Below, in pieces: positions 1-10,983 of a stretch of DNA of 64,000 nucleotides. Each line of letters opens with the position of its first letter. The stretch's first letter is position 1. This DNA comes from Saturnia japonica (lineage: Eukaryota > Arthropoda > Insecta > Lepidoptera > Saturniidae). Below the pieces are notes generated by a model that was not told the DNA's origin, did not search any database, and was given only the letters and a program-made list of their open reading frames with translations. The position numbers and the translations under genes are program-made. The stretch is taken from assembly GCA_033032175.1 (NCBI GenBank), contig CM065312.1:21550001-21614000 (forward strand), written 5' to 3'.

Positions 1-271
1 ATACATAGATATGTACACAGAAAACGCATCACCTTACAGAAATTATAATTTTAAAATAACTAATGATACAAATGTCATATGATTGTTAAGGTAATGCTAG
101 TTATAAATAAACTGTCTTTGATATTTTCCTCGCTTAGTAGTTTCTGGTGAATATTCTGCGCGAGTCACGCGACGTACCGCGGCCGCGGCCGGTACAGCCG
201 GATGCACTAACGAATCACAATTATCTCGTAATGAAGAACTATTGCTCGTTCCGACTTTACTGGACCAGCTC

Positions 272-325
272 GGACGTGTCCCGGCGTGTCCCGGCGTGTC
301 CCGGCGTGTCCCAGCGTGTTCCGGT
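272..325. repeat. 10-bp tandem repeat, about five copies
   Basis: Unit approximately CGGCGTGTCC, with sequence decay in the outer copies, in a locally GC-rich patch (about 150-330). The open frames across it are products of the repeat and not convincing genes. Confidence 0.85.
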
Positions 326-807
326 GTGGCGTAGCTCGGCGAACTTAATATATCATCTCCGGGAAGCAAATAAGCAAGGCTAAGACGTGCTCTAGACATA
401 GGCTTACTCGTTGAGGCCAAGCGGAAGATAAACAACGACGGAAAGAATATGTTTTGTGAGAGTTGTGGTTGTTTGAGTGGACGTACGCGAGGGGACGCGC
501 GCGACGGTTCTTACCAAAACTCGGTATACTCTTCTATATAATCTGTTCTTTGCGCGTGTCTTTGTAATGTCATGCTATGAAATATAAATTATTGATTTAA
601 TGTTCTAAAAAAGATTTTTTTTATATTACTTAAAGAGTTATAATTGGTAAGTAAATTACTATAAAGATAATATGGTGGGATATGTACATGATGGAACCCA
701 TAAAGCTGTATACATTTATAAAAAATAATCACGTTACTTATTTATTATACGTTATAAATATTCCTGAGAATTTTCAGTACATTGAAATGATACTTTGTTT
801 TTATACT
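326..807. other. Non-coding stretch
   Basis: Moves from a GC-rich patch to AT-rich DNA at about 530. I see no gene or recognisable element in it. Confidence 0.6.
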
Positions 808-1010
808 GCAAAGGTGGAAAAAGCATACGGTCCGCTTAATATTAAGCGACTACCATAACCTATGTTCAGCAGTGGACGTCCTGCGGCTGAAATGATGATA
901 ACCTATGGACCCTTGTAATACAAAAGATATTGCTAGAGCGTCACCGACCTTGAACCCACCTACCCCAAGGAGCTTCATCATCGCATTAACACTACACAAG
1001 GTTATTTGGC
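808..1010 (+). repeat. Lepidopteran SINE-like dispersed repeat, split by an RTE stub
   Basis: Head resembles (aaaggtggcaaacaagcatac, read with changes) and tail (cgaccttgaaccc ... aaggttatttggct) match the better copy at 8880-9230. A 35-base RTE 3' end (865-899) interrupts it at about 864. Other head copies lie at 9795, 31955 and, inverted, 41600-41680. Confidence 0.6.
865..899 (+). mobile_element. Minimal RTE retrotransposon 3' end
   Basis: The segment ttcagcagtggacgtcctgc and the following ggctgaaatgatgat are the last bases of the RTE elements seen at 9660-9728 and 34950-34993, including the (gat) tail. It is flanked by AACCTATG at 857-864 and 900-907, which reads as an 8-bp target duplication, though the RTE itself carries CCTATG at this point so the left edge is ambiguous. 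Confidence 0.75.
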
Positions 1011-1237
1011 TAATTCTTTATAGTTATAAAAATTCCACCGCCAAGAAATTTCTCTATGCTACCTCTCTTGAAACTTTTAATATTTATAATTTAGATGATA
1101 AATATTATATATGTACATATTGTTTACCGTCAAATCATCATCGACACCGGTATATTAGAAATGCATTCTTCAGGGCTCTCATCGGTTAGTTACGATTCAG
1201 TAAGTAAAATATCTCATCGAGCAGCACTGTTGCGTAC

Positions 1238-1285
1238 GACCAGGCGACCAGGCGACCAGGCGACCAGGCGACCAGGCGTCCAGCT
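1238..1285. repeat. 8-bp tandem repeat GACCAGGC, five copies
   Basis: Nearly perfect copies followed by one changed unit (gtccagct). Simple minisatellite; no gene assigned. Confidence 0.85.
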
Positions 1286-2870
1286 GTCCAGCACACTGCA
1301 GAGCGAAACACTTAACTCTAGTTGTAACTTATACGATCATAAAAGGTTACTACATTTACTACAAGTTTTAATATTATTTTTAAATACGATCAGTCGTTTA
1401 GTGTTTCCAGTTACCAATTATATTTCTTTCTAGTCCCTATTGAAATGATGCTAGAACGAAATCGGAAGGACAATGCAAATGAAAATACACATATAGGTAA
1501 CAACAACATAGTACTATTATGTGCAGACAATATAGTTTATGAAATACTTCATAAAAATGTTTGGTATTGTATTGTTTGTATAGAATTAACAAGATAACGG
1601 TAACCCCGTGTTTATTTATCACTATAAGCATAAACCAAGTGAATATATAAGAGTTCCTATATTTACAAGGAAGTCTTATTTTTAAACATGACCTTAAGAT
1701 GCAAGGTTTTTCTAGAGTACTCCTGCGATCGAAGGTCGCAACCCTATGACCATGATAAACCTTAAAAGCGGACCTACACGCAACTCCATAGTCCAGTGCA
1801 TCTACGGGAGCCGGACACATGAAATAATAGGTAATGTCTTGAACACGAACACATCTTGAAGAAGTAAGTGCCGTACTACCTTTTTTATTAACTAGCCGTT
1901 CCCACGACTTCGTTCACGTTGAAATACTTTTGAGATTAGACGGAAACTACATGCGTTATATAGATTAACTATCGTGAACTCGCGGAATAAACTTTCGTTC
2001 TGAGAGCGCGGATCACACGCATGCAAAAATATGTTATTTGGACATGTACATACATCAGCTAATTAATTTGTCACAGTATATAGCATTCGTACAATCGCGA
2101 CATCGCGAGACCGTTCATATTAGCTAGTGACTTGTATCCATTTTTATTTTAAAGACTATATAGAGCGAGACAAATCGCTAGATTCAGTTGATTAAATATT
2201 TTCGACAATATTTCATAAAAATAAGTATGATACGTGCAACATTAATGTTTAGTAAACAATAGGTTTCCGTTTCACTCATGTTGTTCCAAGTATATTTAAA
2301 ACAATGAAATCTCGGAAAATGTGTGATTAATGGAGCCCGTCGCGTCGCTTCTGAGAAAACTTATCTAAACTCTAAATCGTCCATCATTTATTCTTCTATT
2401 GTCTCTCATGTTGCTGTTTTACTGTAAGTTATAATACCTTTACACCTCATCTAGTTTTGGTGACGAACTAATGATTTTCTTCTTTGCATTACCGTTACCC
2501 TAAGCCTATCCACTGCTTACAACCTTATTTACTTTGGTACTTTGTTAACAAATTATAACAATTAATTTAAAATTTAACAATGTTAACATGTTTTTTGTAC
2601 CAAACTGTACCTCAAAGAAACATTCTTTTATTATTTGGAATAAGAATAACTGTATTCACAGTTTTTTGTAAAAAATTATTACCTGTATAGGCAATCGAAC
2701 CAAGTAAAAATGTAAAACTCAGACATAAACTATGTTATTGCACCAGTCGATAAGTTTTGTGACAAGGATAAAATCTCTCGAATAAACATTGTATCTTGCA
2801 ATTAAATGAGATCATTAAATTTAACAATTCGTACATAATATCCAAGTATTATAAATTAAAGAACAATATC
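1286..2870. other. Long non-coding stretch
   Basis: AT-rich, with scattered short open frames in several directions (the longest, minus 1820-1437, has no domain-like pattern). No splice-bounded SLC22 exon and no recognised transposon were found. Confidence 0.5.
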
Positions 2871-3012
2871 TGGGCGACCGAGCTGTACTCGGCTCGGCTC
2901 GGTGTCTTACAAACAAATAAAGAAAAACACCTATCTAGGTAAGCTTGGAATATAAAACATTATCTAAATACAAAGTTTCAACGAAATCGTTGGAGCCGTT
3001 TCCGGGAAACCA
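2871..3012 (+). repeat. Dispersed repeat with CTCGG hairpin head
   Basis: Starts gggcgaccgagctgtactcgg and ends with cgttggagccgtttccgg. A second copy lies inverted at 46133-46002, sharing the ccgag...ctcgg head, the cttggaat..aaaacatta core and the cgttgga(g/a)ccgtttcc end. It is a common type of lepidopteran repeat; class unknown. Confidence 0.6.
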
Positions 3013-3021
3013 ATTAATTAC

Positions 3022-3215
3022 ATATGAGGACGTAATTTCACACACGGCCATTTAATTCCAAATTAAGCAAAGCTTGTATTATGGTAACTAAACAGCTGAC
3101 ATACATATATATATATATATATAGATATTTAACACACAACTGTCAATTATGCTCAACTCGCGACCTCTCGACTCAATATTAGGGTTTACTACCACTGCGC
3201 CACGAGGCCTGTCAG
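3022..3215 (-). mobile_element. tRNA-derived SINE, copy 1
   Basis: On the minus strand a tRNA-like head (cgcagtggtagtaaaccc, box-A-like, and cgcgagttgag where copy 2 keeps a box B) is followed by an (AT)n core and the tail cagctgtttagttaccataa ... ggccgtgtgtgaaattacgtcctc. The same order is found at 19685-19905 (plus) and, broken, at 34553-39325 (minus). Confidence 0.65.
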
Positions 3216-3344
3216 CTTATATATATATAGTATACAATAACTACTCAACATAATAAACTATAAATTAAAATTATTATTTTCATACATTTAAAAAAATTTA
3301 CTGATAAGTTGCTCGAAATGAGATACATTTTCGTTTATGCGCAG

Positions 3345-4280
3345 ATTATAATGAAGTAAACAACAAGATGGGGTTGCTTTTATATTTACCCACATGAACG
3401 TATTACAAACCGCCTAATCCACGCTGTCCGTAACGCGTCCTTGTACTTCTCGCCGCATACCGCGCCATCTGTTGCGTTCTTTTTCCATGACATCGACTGA
3501 CATGTTCTTTGAACCCTCATTTTTATGCCGACTGATTCAATTTGTCGACCCCCATCATTTTATATTTCATTTGCTTGACAAATTTTTATCGTCTTATCTA
3601 GGGTTAACTCATCCGTACGAAGTAATCTATCGCGCACCGTTCCGTCCCTGACGCCACACACGATCCTATCACGGAGCAACCCATTCTCCAGTTGTTCAAA
3701 TTCAAATCGCTGACTCATTAATCTAAAAGTTGTGGCATATTCGTCAATACTTTCTCCGACTTCTTGGTTTCGTAAAAAAAAAAAATCTTCCCATCATAGT
3801 GTTCGTCTTTGTTCTAAAGTGATTATTAAATAATTTTATTAATTTATCAATGTTATCGCGATCTTTGTCCTTCGTAAATTTGAATGTGGAATAGACGTCG
3901 TAAACTTCAGAACCGATCAAGTTAATTAGAAGACTAGCTTGTACATCATTGGATTCTTTATGCACTCCCGATGCTTTTAGGAACACTTGAAGCTGCCGTA
4001 ACCATTTTTTCGCCATGCCTCGGCGCGTTTGGTTGGACTGCCTTGCAACGATAGTTCAGACGGAGGTCGCGCGTGTTCCATTACTAATAATACTTTTCCG
4101 TCACTAGATCGTACTTTTTACAATCATGTTTTGATAATCTTGTCACTTAGTTACTGTTTATTTATTAATTTTGTTCACCGCTGCCACCATGAAGTAAACA
4201 ACAAGATAGGGTTGGTCAAAAACTAATTTATTTATGTGTACCCACATGAACATATTAAAAACATATTATGTGTAACCACC
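3345..4280 (-). mobile_element. Degenerate Ty3/gypsy LTR retrotransposon, gag only, with short LTR remnants
   Basis: Direct repeats at about 3345-3410 and 4186-4280 (gaagtaaacaacaagat... and ...acccacatgaac) flank a broken gag. On the minus strand, immediately after the right repeat ends in CTTCA, comes TGGTGGCAGCGGTGAAC, a primer-binding-site-like start of the internal region. Gag begins at the ATG near 4083 and has at least two frameshifts (near 4007 in the A-run, near 3780 in the FFFF run); it then reads G-E-S-I-D-E-Y ... L-R-D-R-I-V-C-G-V-R-D down to about 3565. This matches the gag pattern of insect gypsy elements. Protease, RT, RNase H and integrase are missing, so this is an internally deleted copy. 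LTRs are short or truncated; exact ends uncertain. Confidence 0.7.
3744..4016 (-). pseudogene. gag fragment of the Ty3/gypsy relic
   Basis: The open part encodes K-K-W-L-R-Q-L-Q-V-F-L-K-A-S-G-V then N-D-V-Q-A-S-L-L-I-N-L-I-G and a C-terminal F-F-F-F tract where a poly-T run has slipped. It corresponds to the N-terminal capsid-like region of gypsy gag. The ATG used by this frame is internal: the natural start lies about 23 codons upstream in another frame (M-E-H-A-R-P-P-S-E-L...). Non-functional. Confidence 0.7.
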
Positions 4281-4839
4281 ACAAGTATGAGTGATGCTTA
4301 ACTCTACAGAAGCTCAGAAGAAGCAACACTCACAGTATGTCAACATTTTTAACTCAAAACCGGAGTTCTCTAAATTTGCTCGCTGTGGACGTTGTACGAG
4401 TCTCTCGAGACTTCAACGTTTAGTAAATTTTCTACAATTCACAACAAAATCAAGGAAATGTAGTGTACAGATTTTCTTTAGAGATACATTCCATGATTTC
4501 TAAGTAAGCCGCTTTTTTATGTTCCTCTGGTGAGTAAGATTTCCAGAACTCCTTGAGGTTAGAGGAGTTTATGGTCGACAACGCGCTAGTGACACCTAAG
4601 TATTACAAACGTCCATAGGCTCAGGTAGCTGCTTTACCATCAAGCGAGCTGTATGCTTGTTGGTTATCTTTGTAATTAAAAAAAACGGGTGGTATTTGTC
4701 TATCGGGATACCTTTCAGTAATAATTTGAGTCTTTGTGGATTTAAAAGCGAGCTTCTTAGAAATCAAATTATTCCTCTTAAGTAATTACAAATGATTAAG
4801 AAATAGCGGTAAAACAAACACAAACAGCAAACAAACAAA
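4281..4839. other. Non-coding stretch
   Basis: No recognisable gene. Ends with an A/C-rich run (acaaacaaaaacaaac type) directly before the 41-bp tandem array. Confidence 0.5.
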
Positions 4840-5085
4840 AATAGCTACAAGTTATTATCGAGATGTTGGGTCCAGTTTCAAATAGCTACAAGTTATTATC
4901 GAGATGTTGGGTCCAGTTTCAAATAGCTACAAGTTATTATCGAGATGTTGGGTCCAGTTTCAAATAGCTACAAGTTATTATCAAGATGTTGGGTCCAGTT
5001 TCAAATAGCTACAAGTTATTATCGAGATGTTGGGTCCAGTTTCAAATAGCTACAAGTTATAATCGAGATGTTGGGTCCAGTTTCA
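4840..5085. repeat. 41-bp tandem array, six copies
   Basis: Exact period 41, starting AATAGCTACAAGTTATTATC and ending GGTCCAGTTTCA. Copies begin at 4840, 4881, 4922, 4963, 5004 and 5045. Only three copy-specific or fewer base changes are visible, so the array is young or homogenised. Confidence 0.97.
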
Positions 5086-6599
5086 AAATTACATCACCAC
5101 ACATAGATAAACAAAAACAGGTCAAATAAACGTTCAAAGGTAGGGAACAATAATTTTGCCAATTACTTTATGTAGAAATGATTTAGCTGATAACATTTTT
5201 ACAGATACTTCACATATTCTTTTTTTTAATTTTAGTACTGATCTCCCGTCGTGAAATTCCAAGAAAATTATAATGATTTTTACTTTTTTAAGTAAATTAG
5301 TCTAAGTTATGTTAGAGATAAATTGTTAAATTTCATGGTCTCCTTTAATTGTAAGATACAATGTTCATTCGAGAGATTTTATCTTTATCGATTGATGCAA
5401 TAACATAGTGGATGTCAAGATTTTGCATTTTTTAGCTAGTTCGATTCACAGGACAGGTTAGCTTTTTAAAAAATCGATGAATGCAGCTTATTATTATTTG
5501 AAGAAACAAAATAATGTCTTCTTTTACTAAAATTTACTATCTCCAATATTTAATGTACTTTCTCGTCATGTCCCATTCGTTATTACCACCTTGTTTAAGA
5601 ACGTGACAAAAGCACCACTAAAAATATTTCAAATTAGTACGTCGAGAGAGATAGAATCTACGTTTTGTAGTAGATACCATTAGTAAACCTAAATAAAATG
5701 GATGTAAGTTTAGAATGCTATTGCCTTGCCCAGCCTTGGACGTTTAACGAATATTTAACAACAGTTCGAGGAGATGCCAATGGCGCAATACATACCAGAT
5801 TATTAATTTCCTCTTTAAATGTTAAGGTGAGATTGGCAAATTGCGAGTATCAAGCAAATGGTATAATTTTATGCATTTGGAATCAGCAATTTAAACCGAG
5901 ATTCATAATTTGTTAAGCTATTCAAGAGAAGTCCAACGGGTGTTTGTCCCGTCCCGTGCTCTCCAGGATATTTATTCCATAATACGGGACCGTTCAAGTT
6001 CAGGTGTTTAAAATCATTTTGATATATTACTTCCATTTTCCGAAGCTTCCATCCTACTTGACGTTTACATATTTTTATTTATTATAAATCAACATTATTT
6101 TAAAACGTCTTTAAAATAAAAATATGCCATTAAACAAAGTCAGTAACTTTTTTTTGGTTTAGATAATTTGATTGTTCTCTATCTATAGCATTAACTAAGG
6201 TATAAAGAGTAGAAAATTCTTGTTCTTCAGAGTTGCTGGTTTGCTCTATCATTCCCCCTGTATTATATTATATTTATTTAATAAAAAAAAACAGAACACG
6301 TGCAAAGACTTAGACTCGAACAGGTATTCAAATACAAAATACAGTCTCAAAATAAAATTAAAAATCAAGAAATTAACTATAGCGTCTGAGTCAAAATAAA
6401 TGGTTAAATAAACGAGATGACTTGCTTCGCTAAAGTTCAAATGAAGTAAAAAATAAGCAAGCAAACACGTGTTGACGTGAGTTATAAATTCGTGGTAATC
6501 CTATTTATTGTATACTCCTAAATTAATTTCTAAAAAACAATGGTGTATGTACTTAAATTGTCGATAAATTCTTAGTCGATTACTTATTTTTCTTCGAAC
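5086..6599. other. Non-coding stretch
   Basis: AT-rich. The open frame at 5698-5916 (plus) and that at 6464-6249 (minus) show no conserved motif. No repeats recognised. Confidence 0.5.
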
Positions 6600-6870
6600 T
6601 ATAGAGGTATTAAATTTCAAATAATCGAGTGGTAAAGGTTGTAAATTAAAACATAGCTATGTTCGAGATCCAATTTAATTTTTCGAGTTATGGAGCGAAA
6701 ATCTGTCCCATAATGGCTTGGAGGGACTCACTGATTATTTCGCCTAATAGAGGGTTAAGATTTCGAGCAACGGAGGTTTTGGGACTTGAATGGAAGGGAA
6801 CACAACATTTTTTCGAGTTTGGGAGGTTTTCGATTTATCGAGGTTCGACTTAAAGAGGTTCTACAGTATT
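6600..6870. mobile_element. Possible pogo/Tigger-like non-autonomous element
   Basis: Contains repeated half-sites of the form ttcgag(t/c)nat(g/c)gagg, ending in ttatcgaggttcgacttaaa gaggttctacagta. Read from the right this is CTGTAGAACCTC...GTCGAACCTCGATAAATCGA, the style of pogo/Tigger terminal repeats, next to a TA. The left end is not well resolved. The open frame inside is not a transposase. Confidence 0.4.
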
Positions 6871-8526
6871 TGCGTGTTGATAAGTGTAAAAAACGTTCTT
6901 TTATTGGTTTCAAACTTCAATTTTTATTTTATTTTATATATGAATAATATGTCATTTTTAATTTAAAGCAAGTTGAATATTTTACAATTTAAATTCTATT
7001 TTAAATAGCTTTTTAATTTTCTATAATTACTAATTAATTTTAGTTCGTGATTAATTTATTTGTTTGAGTCGAAGAAATTCAACAGTCCCGATGCGGTTTC
7101 AAAACGTAAATTGACAGTTACCAAACACTTCCTCAGCTTGAGCTAAGCATAAGCTTAGCGTAACTCAACTATAAATTCGAAACCTAAGGATTGCACAGAG
7201 TAAATACTTAGCGAAGTTTGAGCCTTAGCGTCGCGCCGGGACTCGATTATTAAACGAATACGTGAATGGCATGTCTCGATAAACAGTAAAGAGCTCTACG
7301 CTGAGCCTGAACCCTGACTGCCCTGAGCTGCAACATGACACGACACGAAGGTTCTTGTGCGTATCGCGAAAGTTGTGATTAGACCGAAATACCAGTATAA
7401 TCGTTACGTTAGAAATGAGAGTCTGCATAGTGTATCTACTCTACGAAGCACAATGAAAATGTTTACAATATTTAAACAGTTGAACGTAACATGTTTTATA
7501 ACAACACAATAATTGTAATTAAACATTACAAAGATCATTGCATACAGATTGAACTGTTATCACATAACATGGTATCTAGAATTATATTGATAACTAGCTG
7601 TGCCGCACGGTTTCACTCGTGTTAGTTTTATTCGACAAACATCGCGCCGCCAACGCAATCCGTGTTACGCAAGCTTACTGAACCATAATCAATAATCATA
7701 TACCGGAACCGAGTGATAAATTATTTTAATCTTGCATTATCTCCTAAACTATGTGTGTTCAAAATAAATAATATTTTATTTTACAATAACAAGGAAAACT
7801 TACAACTAATAACAAAAATATATAATATTAAGATAATTCTGAAGGCCATTTAAAAGTTTTCACAAATAGACAATAACAATAAATGAGAAGGTAAATCGTT
7901 TGAAAGTTACAAAAGAAATAGTTTAGACTTACAGAAAGAAGTGGTAGTATTAAACAAGTCCTAGCTTTTATCAAGTAAATTAAATTGCCCACATGCTCTT
8001 ATAGTAAAACTATTCCGTCGATAATTGGTGTTAACCGATGGCACGTAGAGGAGACGCGGACTTCTGACGGAAGTTGAACGAGTACGCAAATAATTGCTAC
8101 TCACGAGTTTTACACAGTCCGCGGCTCCACTACATATTTTTGAAAGAAATGTTAAATCTGCTATTTTGTCATCAGACACAATTATCAAATACTAGATTAT
8201 GTTAGCAATCAACTTTAAATTTAATTTAATTATATGTATACTTACGTTACTTCACTACATGATTGTTAGACTCGGCTGGCACCGACTCCAAAAATAATAA
8301 TAATTGTATATTATTGTCCTAATAAAATATATGGTAGACGAATAGTTAGTAGGAATATGAAATTGAGTTAAAAAAGGATATGTTTAAATAAATTATTATT
8401 TTTTTATTTTTAGTTCATTTTTTTTAGAGAGACTTCAATTAATCTGGTACTTTTCTATCATTGATAAAATTGGCGTAAAATCCCGAGTGATGTTAAGATT
8501 TCCAACCCTGAAGGACCCACGGAACT
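6871..8526. other. Non-coding stretch with one common repeat scrap
   Basis: At 7590-7645 is actagctgtgccgcacggttt, a repeat start also seen at 56199. A perfect 7-base hairpin (gctaagc/gcttagc) lies near 7143. Otherwise no gene or element recognised. Confidence 0.45.
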
Positions 8527-8676
8527 ATGGGCATAATAAATAAAAATTGGCCGGTTTTAAGAAGAGGTCAACTGGAGGGCGAGGAGCCGGAACTCGTGTA
8601 CGTAAAATTTGATGACGAAACAATTGGTCTCAGGCTAAAAGACAGTAACTGGTGCATCAAAGCTTGGAAGGCATAA
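8527..8676 (+). pseudogene. PIF1-type helicase fragment, probably from a Helitron
   Basis: A 49-codon open frame reads M-G-I-I-N-K-N-W-P-V-L-R-R-G-Q-L then E-E-P-E-L-V-Y-V-K-F-D-D-E-T-I-G-L. This matches the C-terminal part of PIF1-like helicases carried by insect Helitrons (N-G-x-M-G-I-I ... W-P-A-L-R-R-x-Q-L ... V-x-F-D-D). The Walker motifs lie further upstream in the family and are absent here; the frame ends in a stop after 49 residues. A dead scrap of a rolling-circle transposon. Confidence 0.65.
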
Positions 8677-8879
8677 TATTGTCAGATTTGGACACCAACA
8701 AATTAACACATCGACCACACGACGATAGATAGTTAACGGAAGTAACGGGGCTATAAAATCTGTCTTCTGACAATCAAGGGCACACAAAATACACGACCCG
8801 AATATACGAAATATTATCATTAAAATCACATGTAGGTAGAGTGCATCTCATGACAATTCCATGAAACCCAAACACGGCA

Positions 8880-9230
8880 AGGTTTTTTTTTTTATAACGG
8901 ACTTCCAGTGCCTTTTTTATACAACAAAGGTAGCAAACAAGCATACAGCCCGCATGATGATAAGCGAATACCGTAGCCTATGGATGCATGTAGGTACCAC
9001 TAGAGTGCTGCCGACCTTGAACCCACTACCCCAAAAAGCTCTGGAAACCTTACTGACCGCAGGAATACAACACTAGGTTATTTGGCTGCGCCGGCAAAAA
9101 GATCGGCAACGCATCTGCGAGCCCTCGAGTGTTGCGGAAGTTTGTGGGCGGCGATGATCACTTTCCATCAGGTGCGCCACCTGCCGGTTTGCCCCTTTTT
9201 AACATAAAAAAAAAAAAAACAAAAAAAAAA
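8880..9230 (+). repeat. SINE-like dispersed repeat, fullest copy
   Basis: Reads from aaaggtagcaaacaagcat through ccgaccttgaacccactacc and ggcaacgcatctgcgagccc to atcaggtgcgccacctgccg, gtttgcccctttt and an A-rich tail. These modules recur in lepidopteran genomes as a retroposed family. Partial copies: 808-1010, 9780-9905, 31955-32025, 32400-32490 and inverted 41515-41685. Confidence 0.7.
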
Positions 9231-9309
9231 ACTTCTGTACGGTATTCCACTGTCCCAAGTAGTATAGTATGCCGACAGTATGAGACAGTATGTATGAGAG
9301 TATGCCGTG

Positions 9310-9728
9310 GTGGTTCCGGCTTAGAATTGACCCCTCCATCTCTACCCGTGGATGTCGTAAGAGGTGACTAAGAGAAAAAAAGCTAGGGGATGGGCAGCAG
9401 CATCCCCCACTTAAACAACAAAAAGCAATATCTGCGCTCGCCAACCCACATGCCCAACGTGGCGAGTATGGGCAAATCCCCCCTATGAAAACGACAAGAA
9501 CGACCAGGCCCCCAGTCCCCGGCGGCCCCGCTATTCCTAGTTTCGGTAGCGGCTATGGTAACGGCGGGGCAGGGGGTGCTAAGAATCCCCGGAGACGACA
9601 TAATAAAGGTCGCTGGGAGCCGTTGGGTGCAGGCCGCACAAGATCGGTCGCTCTGGAGATCTATGGGGGAGGCCTATGTTCAGCAGTGGACGTCCTACGG
9701 CTGAAATGATGATGATGATGATGATGAA
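9310..9728 (+). mobile_element. Internally deleted RTE retrotransposon
   Basis: The left part (gacccctccatctctacccg, gtcgtaagaggtgactaag) is the familiar 5' region of lepidopteran RTE elements. From about 9593 it jumps to the last part of ORF2 (gacgacataataaaggtcgc, then L-W-R-S-M-G-E-A-Y-V-Q-Q-W-T-S-Y-G and stop) and a (GAT)n tail. Almost all of endonuclease and RT are gone. The 3' 125 bases are nearly identical to the intron copy at 34573-34993. Confidence 0.75.
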
Positions 9729-9779
9729 GTAGAGACAAATCTCCAAAGAAATTTCCATGTACCCTATCTCTATCTACCT

Positions 9780-9905
9780 TTTTTTTATAACAAGATTGTG
9801 GCAAACAAGCATGCGGTCCGCCTGACGGTAAGCGGTCACCGCAGCCTATCGACGCTTACACACATGTATCACATGCGCTTTGCCGGTCCTTTGAAAATCT
9901 ATTTA
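9780..9905 (+). repeat. SINE-like repeat head, partial copy
   Basis: Begins ttataacaagattgtggcaa and continues caagcatgcggtccgcctga cggtaagcggtcaccgcagc, as at 8925. It breaks off about 9870. Confidence 0.6.
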
Positions 9906-10324
9906 CCCCCTTTTTGAAGAACTCTATGGTCTAGTCCCCTGGGAAAACAGAACTAGAGAGCTTATTCCACAAAAGGAGCGTTCGCGTAAAAATATTCGTC
10001 TGAATCCGGACTCTCCGCGATCATTTAGGTTCCAACGTGTGAAGATGAATTCCCTACCTGTGGTGAGCGGTGCGTTGGTGGAAAGTAGCCACTGGTACCA
10101 TACCGAACAGCTCCTCGGAACGCAGCCCATTACACAAACGGTAGAACATGCAAAAAGAGGCAAAGGTGAAAATTCCACATTCGTGCTGTGTGTTGGTAGA
10201 GAGTAATGTTGTAGTGTCTTCGCAGTTCAAGTTAGTACAGAACGTCCTTAGTTAGATACACCTAGTCTTGGATTATAGTAAACCTGCCAATATATTAATC
10301 ATTATACATTTCCCATTCGATTTT
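9906..10324. other. GC-richer unidentified stretch
   Basis: The minus frame 10178-9924 covers most of it. The plus strand reads like a common lepidopteran repeat that contains 'attccacaaaaggagcgtt'. I cannot assign a class. Confidence 0.35.
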
Positions 10325-10725
10325 GAGGGGTTTTCAGATGCATCTTCGAAATCCAAGGTTCAATGTCAATGAAATTAAAATGGGACCACCTGAAAATATC
10401 CCCTTTCCAACAAAAAAATAATATTTGAAATCGGTTTATAAATGACGGAGTTATGTGATAACAAAAATTAAAAAAAATAGAACCGAATTGATAACCTGCT
10501 CCTTTTCTTGGAGTCGTTTAAAAACAAAACTCACTTTAGTCATTTCGAGGAGTTCCCTGGTGTGTCTTCGAAGTGAAAGGTTTAATGTAAATGAAATAAA
10601 CATGACACTACCCTTTCCAATGAAAAAATAATCATCGAAATCGGTTCAAAAACAAAGAAGTTACGTCTGAACATTTATTTAAAAAAAAACAAATACACAT
10701 TCGAATTGATTCTTATTTGATTTAC
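10325..10725 (+). repeat. Two diverged direct copies of a ~220-bp repeat unit
   Basis: Both copies contain tcttcgaa, aatgaaat(t/a)aa, ccctttccaa(c/t)(a/g)aaaaaata, gaaatcggtt and a(a/g)ttacgt/agttatgtg in the same order, at about 10325-10510 and 10545-10725. Such units are common tails in lepidopteran repeats. Confidence 0.65.
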
Positions 10726-10983
10726 TTTAAAAACAAATAATTTGTGCCGTATTTGTAGGATTTAACATCTGTGACAAAACTTAAGTTTCGATAAATATTA
10801 TAATGTTAAAATGAACTAAAAAAATATACCTACAGTTAAGTAAGGTAGTTTTTAAAATTAAATATTTTAACATAACCTCCACACATAAAAATTTAATTGT
10901 CATTTATACGGGTTAAATAAATTCTTGTAATGTTCATGAAGTAATTACAAATTGTTACATTGAATAATATAAACATTAGTAAC

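Noticed and set aside
97..435. Overlapping open frames on both strands (minus 112 codons, plus 78 codons)
   Set aside because: Both run through a 10-bp tandem repeat and encode repeat-derived residues; no domain.
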